From contig JACRKC010000095.1 in NCBI GenBank assembly GCA_016235555.1, positions 57,625-121,624 of the forward strand: DNA of 64,000 nt, read 5' to 3'. The translations under genes were made by a program, and so were the position numbers. The notes under the pieces were generated by a model that did not search any database, had not been told where the DNA came from, and saw only the letters and a program-made list of their open reading frames with translations. This DNA comes from Verrucomicrobiota bacterium (GTDB lineage Bacteria; Verrucomicrobiota; Verrucomicrobiia; Opitutales; Opitutaceae). This document shows positions 26,084-34,916 of the stretch, in pieces. The stretch's first letter is position 1, and every line of letters begins with the position of its first letter.

Positions 26084-29074
26084 TCAGAACCGAAACGAAC
26101 TCGTGAACTGATATGTGCGCGGCTCCCGGAGGTTGTAGATCGCGGTGCTGGGCGTGTGCTTCCCGTCGCGGGAGTCGACTTTCACGAGGGGGAAGACGGT
26201 GTTGTCGTCGAGGAGATTGCGGACGTTCAGCTGCAGGCGCCAGTCCACGCGGTTCTTGAAGAGTTTCCGTTTGTAGGTGATCCAGCCGCCGAAGTTCAAC
26301 GACGGCGGCGAGTAGTAGGGCGACGTCGGATCGAGGACGAATTTGCTGTCGACGGCGAAGCCGTTGATTGCGGTGCCACGGGCGTTCATGCTGCCGCCGA
26401 AGGAGAAACCACCGAGGGGCAGGCCGGCGAGTCGGGCTTCGCGGGGTAGCTCGAACGTCTGGACGAGGTTGAGCGTCCAGGTCGGCGAGAAGTTGGCCGA
26501 CGGGCTGTTCCGGATGGCGTTGAAGTTGACCAAGATGTTTTCGAGTTCGGCCACGCTCGACGCGACGGTCGTGACGTTGGTGGGGGCGAGGTTCTGCCAC
26601 TCGGGGTGCGATTTGATGATCGGGATGTATTTCGCCATGTAGGCGTTGATGTAGGTGCCGCGCGCGGTGGTGGTGTTGTCGCCGCGCCGGCTGCCGTTGA
26701 GCGTGAGGCGCCACTGCTTGGTGGGGTTGGCGGTAAGCGCGAACTCCCAGCCCTTCGACGTGGTGGAAACGACATCCTGCCAGACCGTGCTGAGCGTGGA
26801 ATACGGGGTGGTGAGATATTTCACATCGCCGGTGAAATTCGCCACGGCGATCCAGAGCTGGTCGAACTGCTTGAAGTTGCCCGCGGCGTTGCTGGAGATG
26901 CTGTCGGGCGTGTTGATGTTGCTGTTCGTGTAGTAGGTGACGTCGAGGAACACGCGGCGGTCGAAGAGGGCGAATTTCAGGCCGTAGTCGCTGCCTCGAC
27001 CCTGGGGATTGGGGAGCAAGTCGCCGAAGATATTGCGCATGCCGGAATTCACCTGGAGGTTGTTGGACGTGTTGTAGCTGAGGCTGACCCACGGGAGGGC
27101 ATGGAACACGAGGCCGCGCGAATACGTGTGGCCGCCGCGCTCCGCGCGACTGGCCGCGGCGAACTTGCGGAGATTGATCGTGGTCGGTTTCGGCGCCGCG
27201 TTGGTGACGGGATCGCGCAGGGCGACGAAGTCGTTGGGCACGGAAAGCCAGGAGGTTTGGTCGTCTTTGCGCAGCCCGTTGGTGACGACGATCCGGTCCT
27301 TCCAGAAAAAGCTCTGAAGCGCGAGCGCCTGGGTCTTCACGATGGCCTCCGTGTTGGTCGGACCTTGTTGGGAGATGAAGGCGGGCGTGATGCCGCTGGG
27401 GTTGCGGGCCGGGAACGGATCGCCGGCGTAGAGGATCGGGATCGCCTCAAGGTGGCGGCCGACGGAGGTGCCCACCTTGTGAGCGGCTGGATCGTAGTAG
27501 TAGCGGTATTGGATGCTGTTCACGCCGTTCGTGATCGTTGCGGCGGCGCCGGTGGTCGCGAGCGGGGTGACGTTGAACAGGCCGTTGTTGCTCGACCAGC
27601 CGGTGGTGGTGTCCTGCTCGACAAACAGCGCGGCGGAGTGACGCCCGAGGTTTTTCAGCCAGCCCGGAGTGCGGCGCGCAAAGTCGAATTCATACGAGGC
27701 CATCGCGCGGTAGTTGCGGGCCGCGTTGGGCGCTTCGATGATCGTGGGCTGCGACTGGCTGTAGAGGCGGCCGGCGTTGGGGTTGGGCTGGCCATTGGGC
27801 AGCTGGCGGTTCGGGTCGACGTAGATGTAGCTGAGCTGTCCGACGAAGCCGTTGATCGCGCGGAGCTTGGTGTCGACGCGGTTGGCGGCGGCCTCGATGA
27901 AGAAGTCCCGGGTGATCTGCTGCTCGAGAAAGACGGACGCGATGTGGTAGCTGGTCAGGCGGTAGGCGGAGTTGCCGAAGGCGCTCGCGAACGTCGGATA
28001 AAGGGCGGGGTTGACCAGCGAGCGGAAGCTGGCGCCGTTGGTCGGGAAGCCGTTGGCGAAGCTGGGCGTCGCGCTGACGCCGGTGTTCACGAAGTTCATC
28101 GTGGGGACCACGGTGCCGCCGGGGGACTATTCCGTCGAAACCAGCTGGTTGATGGTGTTGTTGGTGATGCCGGCCGGCTTGCCGCCGGGGGTGTTGCTGT
28201 AGGTGGCGATCATCGGCGAGCCGGCGGCGAGCCACGGCGAGACCGCGTCGTAGTCGGGCCACGGGCGCACGGCGTTTTGCTGGATGTGCCCGGCGTCGTA
28301 GTTGAAGCGCAGCGTGGTCTGCTTGAACGGCGTGACGTTCAGCGTGACGAACTGCCGGCGCTGATAGTCGTTCGTGTGCAGTCGGAACGAGTTCATGCCC
28401 TCGAAGAGCCCGGCGTAGCGGATCGCGAGGTATTTTTTGATCAACACCTGGTTCAGGTCGATCGTGAGGCGGTGGCCGCCGCGGCTGTCCATCTGTTGTT
28501 CGAGCGTGCGGGAGTTGGTGAACTTGGCGCGCTTGGTCGACGAGATGAACGCGCCGGCGGCGTTGCCGAGACCGAAGAGGATCGCGTTGGGGCCGCGGGT
28601 GAAGGTGAGCGCCTCGGAGTTGAAGCGATCCTGCGGGATGCCGTTGGCGAAAAAATCCTGCGCCACCGAGGTGCTGGCGCCGCCGCGCGAGACGAACTTC
28701 GTCGGGATGTTGATGAAATCGTTGCCGTTGCCCGTGATGTCGGAGGTGGACATGACGAACGGATCGGTGTTGGGCGCGAACGCCATCAAGTTGTAGATGC
28801 TGTTCGCGCCGAGGTCATTCATGAGCTCCTCGGTGAAGACGGTGAGCGAGGAGCCGATGTCCTTGAGATCGGTTTTGAGCCGCGTGCCGTTGAGCGTCTG
28901 CGTGGCGAGGTAGCCTTGGTCGGCGGACGCATCGACTTGGAACGGCGAAAGCACAACCGTGTCGGCGGGCTTCGCGGGGGTGGCGGTCTGGCCGACGGAC
29001 CAGGTGGCGGACGCAAGCGCCAGGGCGGCGGCCGCGGGGAGGCCACGCCGCCGAGCCGGGGAGGGAGTTTTCAT
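26084..29074 (-). pseudogene. TonB-dependent receptor gene with in-frame amber stop
   Basis: One continuous frame from ATG 29074 to TGA 26084 (996 codons) encodes a complete receptor except for a single TAG at 28127-28129 (codon 316). Before it lie the signal peptide ('LPAAAALALASATWSVGQ'), 'VVLSPFQVDASADQGY' and the full plug ('SLTVFTEELMNDLGANSIYNLMAF', 'RGPNAILFGLGNAAG'). After it, the barrel continues in the same frame ('SPGGTVVPTMNFVN') to a terminal Phe ('YQFTSSFRF'). There is no frameshift. One base change from TAC/TAT (Tyr) or CAG (Gln) would explain it. Either the gene is recently inactivated, the stop is read through, or the base is a sequencing error. Codon use and domain quality do not show further decay, so the event is recent. 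Confidence 0.88.
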
Positions 29075-29108
29075 GGGGTGGGGAGTGGGCGCAACCCCTT
29101 GGGGCGGG

Positions 29109-31265
29109 TCACGGTTTGCGCTGAATCGGGCCGCGGTGCAGTGCCTGACTCCAGTCGGCGAGACCGATCACCGGCAACGCAAAAGCAATCGCGGCCGTCT
29201 CGTCGGGCGTGTCGAGCGCGCGGTAGACGTGCCAGATGGGTTTCTTGCCGAGCGGTTCATCAGCATCGTCGCCAAAGCGCCGCAGCCCGATGCGCAGTCC
29301 GCCTTCGCGGCGGTTGTCGGCCCAGTTGTGAAACTGGAAGCCTTCGATCGTATCGAGGTGGCGGATCTTCTGCCAGACGTAGGCCATCGCCGCGGCCTGC
29401 TCGGTGAGCGAGCGTGCGCTGTAGTCCGGCGAGTTGGGTCCCTGCTCGGTCAGGTGCACCGAGCGCACGTGCGTGCCGAGAAACCGCTGCGACGGCTCGC
29501 GCACCCAGGCGTCGAGCACTTCGAGATTCTTGAACGTGATCTGCGGCGTATCGTAGCTGAAGACCGCCTTGCGATCCAACCAGGTGCGGGGATCGCGCAG
29601 CGACTCCGGGTAGGGATGAAACGCGATGCCCCAGTCGAAATCGCCCTCGACGCGGGAGAACTCGAGGAGGTGTTCGAGCAGCACCCGCGACGGCGTGAAC
29701 CGATGGCTCGCCGTCGTCGTCCAGTGGTGCGTGAGCGAAATGTAGGCGCGGGCGTGAGGATCGTATTGGCGGGCGACGAGCTGCACGAGGCGCATCGATT
29801 TGTGATACTGATCGAGGTAGAGCACCGGCGGTTTTTCGCCGCAGTTGGTCCACACCCAGCCGGCGTCGACTTCGTTGTGCACGATCCAGTGATGGATGCG
29901 GCCGAAGAGCGCGCCGGGGCGGCTGTAACGCTCGGCCAGGAAATCGAGCAGCGCCGCGTAGTGCGCGACACCGTCGGCCGTCGCGACGTTGGCCATGCTG
30001 TAGGTGCCGACCGGATCGCAATCGGGGTGCTGCATCACGGGACCAAGCGCGCCGTCCCAAGAACCGGCTTTGGACACGAGCAAAATGCCGAAAACGAGCG
30101 CCCCGCGCTTCGCCGCGGTGAGCGTTGTGCGGTCGAGCCGCTCCAACTCGGCGCGATCGACATGCAGCGTGCGGCCGTGACGCGTGTGCGCGATCGTTTT
30201 GGGCGACGGCTGTGCGCGCAGGAGCCGCGCGAGAAAGAGATTCACCGTCACACTATCGATTCCGAGGGCGTCGAGATCCGCGACCGCCTCGGGGCGCTGC
30301 GCCACGAAGCCACCGAGGCCCTTTTTCGAGCGCGCCTTGGTCTCCGGCCAGGCGTGGCGGGGCGTCACGTCATCGACGTAGCGAGCGGCCGAAAGCACGG
30401 CATCGTCGGTGCCCGGTCGGACGATCTGCCAGCGGGAGAACAACCGGTCGCGTCCACCATCGACGACGCGTGGCAACCGGAGGGTGAACGCGCCCGATGC
30501 GTCGGGTCGGATCGCCGCCACGCGCGTGAGCGACCGGGGATGGAGCGCGTCTTCCCACACCTGCGCCTCGGCAAGGGCGAATTCGCCGGCGTGCCCGCCC
30601 GTCTCACCGGTGATCGTGAGACTGTCGGCGTCGGCCACGATGCGGGTGAGGCGCGCGGGGAAATCCCGTTGGAGGTAGGTGCGCAGTGCCGCGTCACGGG
30701 CCAGCTCCGCGGCTTGATGGGCGGCCCAGCGGCCGCTGGCGTCGCGTTCGCGTTCGTTCGGTGGGCGGAGGCGGACGTTGCGAATCTGGATCACGCGTCC
30801 GGGAGTGTCGCCGAAATCGAGCCGCAGCCGGCCGGGCGGTGCGCTGCCGCGGTGCCACACCGGAAACAGGTTCAGAGAAAAAGTGCTCCAACCTTCGGCC
30901 GGCGGAATTTCCGCGGCGGCTTGCATGCGGGATTCACTCCAGGGCGTGCCGACATACACCGCGAAGCCGGGCACGGCGCTCATCGCGATGTAGTCGAACG
31001 TGAGCACTGTCGGACCATCCGCCGTCGCCACAAAGGAGTGGGTGGCGACGAATGGATCTCCACCCTTGGTGTGCAGTTCGACGAGATCCGCCGCCGGGCG
31101 CGTCAGCGACATTTCGTGGACGCTTGCGCCATCGAGCGTGAGCGAGATGGAGGCCGGGGCAGCCGCGGGCGGCGGAGACTCGGTTGTCGCCGGGCCCGCG
31201 CAACCACCGAACCACCACGCCAAGGTGCAGAGAACCGACGCCAGCCGTTTCACGCGCGCGTTCAA
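29109..31265 (-). CDS. Lipoprotein with glycosidase-like TIM barrel, DUF5722-like
   Basis: 718 residues; the first codon is TTG at 31265, overlapping the upstream sulfatase stop (TTGA), with GTG at 31253 as alternative. A lipobox ends 'WFGGC' (Cys22), so it is membrane-anchored. Residues 35-170 look like a beta-sandwich carbohydrate-binding module. The C-terminal half resembles a clan GH-A barrel: 'IHHWIVHNEVDAGW' puts Glu465 after Asn as an acid/base candidate, and 'HLTEQGPNS' puts Glu607 as nucleophile candidate; 'GIAFHPYPES' lies between. I associate the layout with DUF5722 proteins of Bacteroidetes and Verrucomicrobia, from memory. A glycoside hydrolase acting on the same glycan as the neighbouring sulfatases is inferred. 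Confidence 0.75.
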   Translation of the reverse strand: MNARVKRLASVLCTLAWWFGGCAGPATTESPPPAAAPASISLTLDGASVHEMSLTRPAADLVELHTKGGDPFVATHSFVATADGPTVLTFDYIAMSAVPGFAVYVGTPWSESRMQAAAEIPPAEGWSTFSLNLFPVWHRGSAPPGRLRLDFGDTPGRVIQIRNVRLRPPNERERDASGRWAAHQAAELARDAALRTYLQRDFPARLTRIVADADSLTITGETGGHAGEFALAEAQVWEDALHPRSLTRVAAIRPDASGAFTLRLPRVVDGGRDRLFSRWQIVRPGTDDAVLSAARYVDDVTPRHAWPETKARSKKGLGGFVAQRPEAVADLDALGIDSVTVNLFLARLLRAQPSPKTIAHTRHGRTLHVDRAELERLDRTTLTAAKRGALVFGILLVSKAGSWDGALGPVMQHPDCDPVGTYSMANVATADGVAHYAALLDFLAERYSRPGALFGRIHHWIVHNEVDAGWVWTNCGEKPPVLYLDQYHKSMRLVQLVARQYDPHARAYISLTHHWTTTASHRFTPSRVLLEHLLEFSRVEGDFDWGIAFHPYPESLRDPRTWLDRKAVFSYDTPQITFKNLEVLDAWVREPSQRFLGTHVRSVHLTEQGPNSPDYSARSLTEQAAAMAYVWQKIRHLDTIEGFQFHNWADNRREGGLRIGLRRFGDDADEPLGKKPIWHVYRALDTPDETAAIAFALPVIGLADWSQALHRGPIQRKP

Positions 31266-32830
31266 TCGAGTGTCGGGTCGCTCTTCTCCGCAGCTTTTTT
31301 CTTGGACTTGGCTTTCGTCTTCGCGGCGGCCGGCGGGCTGGCGTTCGGATTGAAGGCCGGGTTGCGCGGTGGAACGACGGCCGCGGTGTCGCGCAGGAAA
31401 TTCGTGATGAGCGCGTTCAGTTCGGCGACTTTCGCGGGATGCTGCGCCGCGAGATTCTTCGTTTCGCCCAAGTCATCCTTCAGGTTGTAGAGTTCGAAAA
31501 CGTCCGAGAGATCCGCGTTGAGGCTGAAGAAACGGATGAGTTTCCAGTCGCCAACGCGCACCCAGGTCGACGCGAGGCCGCCCGAGGCAGGCGTGTTGTG
31601 CGGAAAATGGACAAAGGTCGGGCCGCGATCGTGCGGCGCACCGCGCAGCGCGGGGGCGAAGCTCCGGCCGTCGAACCGATGAGTGGCCGGCACCGGCAGG
31701 CCGAGCAGCTCGGCAAACGTCGGGAAAAAATCGGTGCTCTGGATGATCGTGTCGGTCACGGCCGCGGGCTTCGTGAGGCCCGGCCAGACGACCACGCAGG
31801 GCTCGCGGGTGCCGCCTTCGTAGGTCGTCGCCTTGCCGCCGCGGAGCGGAGCGTTGCTGGTGATCGGGATGCCCGCGACGTTCCACGCGGCACTGGCCTC
31901 CTCGGTGCCGGCGACCCAGTGCACGCCGCCGTTGTCGGAGAAGAAGACAATGATCGTGCGCTCCGTCAGTTTGAGCGCGTCGAGCGCATCGAGCAGGCGG
32001 CCGACGTTTTCGTCGAGGCTCTGCACCATCGCGCCGTAGACGGGGTTGCGCTGGCCGGCGCCGGGCGGAAGCTGCGCGGCCTTGGCGCGGTATTTTTCCA
32101 CGAGGTCTTTCTTCGCATCGTAAGGGGCGTGAACGGAAAAGGCCCAGTAGTTGAGGTAGAACGGCTCGTCCTGGTGCGCCGTCATGAACTTGATCGCTTC
32201 GGTCGCGAGCCGGTCCTCGATGTGCTCGCCGGGTGTGCTCGCGACGGCGAGCGCGGCGGGAAACTTCCAAGGCGCAACGTAGCTGCCGGCCGGACCGGGG
32301 CCCGGCCAATGGGGAAAGTCCACCTCGAAACCTTGCTGCAGCGGCGAATACGGCTCGGGGCCAAGATGCCACTTGCCGAAATGGCCGGTGCGATAGCCCT
32401 GCGCCCGCAAGGTCTTCGCCAGCGTGGGGTAACTCGTGTCAAGCCGCGTCACGCTTTGCGCGACGAGCACGTGCGCGGTGGGGGCGGCCTGCTTGACGTG
32501 ACCTTTTTCGAGGATGACCTGCGGCGTGTGCGCGACCGGCGCGGTGAGACCGATGCGTGCGGGATAGAGCCCTGTCTGGATGCTCGCGCGCGTCGGCGAG
32601 CACAGCGGATTGGCGGCGTAGGCTTGCGTGAAGCGCAGGCCGCGCTGGGCGAGGCGTTGGATGTTGGGCGTCTCGTAAAACGCGTTGGGCCGGTCGAACG
32701 TCGTGTCGCTCCAGCCGAGGTCGTCGGCGAGGATGAACACGAGGTTGGGCGGACGTGATGCGGCGGCCGCAAGCGCCGCCGCGGTGCCGAGCAACACGCC
32801 GAAAAATCGCGCGAAGGGGGATAAGGCCAT
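31262..32830 (-). CDS. Secreted sulfatase, S1 family
   Basis: 522 residues from ATG at 32830, where a signal peptide begins ('MALSPFARFFGVLLGTAAALAAAAS'). Active-site motifs are complete: 'LVFILADDLGWSDT' (metal-binding Asp pair near 36-37), the modification motif C-S-P-T-R with Cys77, 'GKWHLGPEP' and 'FFSDNGGVHW'. The C-terminal tail is Ala/Lys-rich ('PPAAAKTKAKSKKKAAEK'). It lies 11 bases after the preceding sulfatase gene and overlaps the following lipoprotein gene, so the three are clearly one operon. The substrate is not determinable from sequence. Confidence 0.93.
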   Translation of the reverse strand: MALSPFARFFGVLLGTAAALAAAASRPPNLVFILADDLGWSDTTFDRPNAFYETPNIQRLAQRGLRFTQAYAANPLCSPTRASIQTGLYPARIGLTAPVAHTPQVILEKGHVKQAAPTAHVLVAQSVTRLDTSYPTLAKTLRAQGYRTGHFGKWHLGPEPYSPLQQGFEVDFPHWPGPGPAGSYVAPWKFPAALAVASTPGEHIEDRLATEAIKFMTAHQDEPFYLNYWAFSVHAPYDAKKDLVEKYRAKAAQLPPGAGQRNPVYGAMVQSLDENVGRLLDALDALKLTERTIIVFFSDNGGVHWVAGTEEASAAWNVAGIPITSNAPLRGGKATTYEGGTREPCVVVWPGLTKPAAVTDTIIQSTDFFPTFAELLGLPVPATHRFDGRSFAPALRGAPHDRGPTFVHFPHNTPASGGLASTWVRVGDWKLIRFFSLNADLSDVFELYNLKDDLGETKNLAAQHPAKVAELNALITNFLRDTAAVVPPRNPAFNPNASPPAAAKTKAKSKKKAAEKSDPTLD

Positions 32831-32841
32831 GGATGAGAAAA

Positions 32842-34740
32842 TCAGAATTTCCAACGCTGCGCCGCCGCGCCGGCAGCCGTCGGTTGCAGCTCGACGGTCG
32901 CGAGCTCGACCACGCCGTCGCCGGGCGGATGCAGCCGCACGTGGATCACGTTGCCCTTGGCCGGCACGTCGAACGCCACGGTCTGCCAGTCGGCGGAGGC
33001 GGCGACCGCGGCGCGGGCGGTGTTTTCGGAAACGAAATCCGCTTGCTCGCGCGTGCGCCACGCGAGTGACAGCGATCCTGCGCTCTGGGTGCGAAGGCGC
33101 ACGGTTGCACGCAACGGGCCGGCGAGGTTGAGGCCGGTGTGCGTGATGAAGCCGCGGCCGCGTTTCGTGTCACCGTCCGGCGTGATCCGCAGCGCGCCGT
33201 CCTGCACGACCAGCGTGCAGCTGCGCCCGACCCAGCCGCTGGCCGACGCGAGGTCGGTGCCGCCGCTGGCTTTGGCGGCTTTCGCGGCCTTGCCAGCCTT
33301 TCGGGCGAGCGGATCGCCGCGACCCAACACCGGCGCCGGAGCGGTCTTGAGAACGTGCGCGTTGAAAAAGAAATCGTCCTGCGCGACGGCCGCGCGCGGC
33401 AGATGCGGCGCTGGCAATGTCGCATCCCATGCGCGGAGCCGGCGTTCGAGCTCGGCGGCGACGCCGGGATTTTCGGCGAGACGGTTTTTCGTTTCGCCCT
33501 CCGGACTATCGAGGTCGAAGAGAAATTTCTGCGTGGGTCCGAGGAAAATGAGTTTCCAGCGCGCGTCGCGCACGGCGGCTTGGGAGCGCCAGCGCCAGAA
33601 GAGGGCATCGTGCGGTGCGCCGGCTTTTTCGCCCCGGACAAACGGGACCACGTTGACGCCGTCCAGCGCCGGATCGGCCGGAAGGCCGGCGAGCGCGGCG
33701 GCGGTGGCGGCCACGTCGAGGTTGATCACCGGATGCGTGTAAATTTTTCCCGCTGGCAGCACTCCGGGCCACGCGGCGACAAACGGTGTGCGGATGCCGC
33801 CATCGGTGAGCATGCCTTTCTCGCCGGTGAGCGGGGTGTTGAGCGAGCCGTTCCACGCGCCGTCCTTGAGCGGAGCGCCGTTGTCGCCGATGAAGAAGAT
33901 GAGGGTGTTCTTCTCGATGTTCAGTTCACGCAGACGGGCGCGCAGCTGGCCGATCCCTTCGTCCATCGCCGCGATCATCGCCAGTGCCTGCCGGCGTTCG
34001 AGTGGAAGGTGCGCCGGGGTCTTGGAGAACCACGGCTCCGGCGACTGGAGCGGCACGTGGGGCGTGTAGTAAGCAAGGTAGAGAAAAAACGGCTCGCGGG
34101 CGTGACGGTTGATAAAGGTGAGCGCCGCCTCGGTCTGCCACACGCAGCGGAAGCGCGGATCGGTCAGGCGCTGCGGCGGCTTCGCGAGCGGCGTGCCCTT
34201 CAGATCGTGCGACGCCATGAACGTGTTCATCGGCCCGCACCAGTATTCGTCGAAACCCTGCGCACCCGGCAGGAACGCGTGGGCGTCGGCCGCCGGCGCC
34301 TGTTCCTCGCTGCGTGGCGTCGGCTCGAGGTGCCATTTGCCGACCTGACCCGAGACGTAGCCGGCCGGCTTGAGTCGCTCGGCAATCGTGACCTCCGCGA
34401 GCGGCAGCGGTCCCTTCAAATTGTCCTCGACGCCGAAACGCTGCTGGTAGCGCCCGGTGATCACGCCGGCCCGCGACGGCACGCATTGCGGCGCGCTCAC
34501 GTAGCCCTTGGTAAAACGCACGCCGTCGCGCGCCAGCGCATCGAGGTGCGGCGTGCGGATGTCGGGATCGGTCTTCTGCGCCGCGAGGTCGGCGTAGCCG
34601 TGATCGTCGCTGTAGATCAAAATGACATTCGGCTTCGCCGGCAGCGGTGCGGTCTCGGCCGCACCCGCGAGCACGGCCAGAAACGCCAACACCACGCGTC
34701 CAACGGATCGCGCCAACGTGCAGCAAATTGAGAGGGGCAT
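32842..34740 (-). CDS. Secreted sulfatase with extra C-terminal domain
   Basis: 632 residues from ATG at 34740 (GTG at 34761 possible). Signal peptide about residues 1-28. The catalytic part has 'NVILIYSDDHGYADLA' (metal-binding Asp pair 45-46), the modification motif C-V-P-S-R with Cys86, 'GKWHLEPTP' and 'FFIGDNGAPL'. After about residue 480 comes an additional domain of about 130 residues: an Ala/Lys-rich linker, then a beta-rich module ('GWVGRSCTLVVQDGALRITP', 'LSLAWRTREQADF', 'KGNVIHVRLHPPGD'), probably carbohydrate-binding. It is the first gene of the leftward operon; the 175-base gap to the divergent glycosidase gene should hold promoters for both. Confidence 0.92.
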   Translation of the reverse strand: MPLSICCTLARSVGRVVLAFLAVLAGAAETAPLPAKPNVILIYSDDHGYADLAAQKTDPDIRTPHLDALARDGVRFTKGYVSAPQCVPSRAGVITGRYQQRFGVEDNLKGPLPLAEVTIAERLKPAGYVSGQVGKWHLEPTPRSEEQAPAADAHAFLPGAQGFDEYWCGPMNTFMASHDLKGTPLAKPPQRLTDPRFRCVWQTEAALTFINRHAREPFFLYLAYYTPHVPLQSPEPWFSKTPAHLPLERRQALAMIAAMDEGIGQLRARLRELNIEKNTLIFFIGDNGAPLKDGAWNGSLNTPLTGEKGMLTDGGIRTPFVAAWPGVLPAGKIYTHPVINLDVAATAAALAGLPADPALDGVNVVPFVRGEKAGAPHDALFWRWRSQAAVRDARWKLIFLGPTQKFLFDLDSPEGETKNRLAENPGVAAELERRLRAWDATLPAPHLPRAAVAQDDFFFNAHVLKTAPAPVLGRGDPLARKAGKAAKAAKASGGTDLASASGWVGRSCTLVVQDGALRITPDGDTKRGRGFITHTGLNLAGPLRATVRLRTQSAGSLSLAWRTREQADFVSENTARAAVAASADWQTVAFDVPAKGNVIHVRLHPPGDGVVELATVELQPTAAGAAAQRWKF

Positions 34741-34916
34741 CGGTGACTCGAAGGGGTTCACGCGCGTGCGCTCATCGCCCGCGGGCTTGGCGGTCGAAAC
34801 GACTCCCCTATCCGATTGTGTTCAAGTCAATTTCCGGTCGTGAATCACGCTGCGCGTTGTGCGAGGTGTCCCGCCCTGTTCGACCGACCTCCACCGCTGC
34901 GCATCACTTCCTCACC

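Noticed and set aside
26084..28111. Separate gene for the C-terminal part of the interrupted receptor
   Set aside because: The frame is the same before and after the TAG, and the piece lacks signal peptide and plug, so it is one broken gene and not two genes.
26606..29407. Rightward open frame of 933 codons
   Set aside because: Antisense to the interrupted receptor gene, with no recognisable motif.
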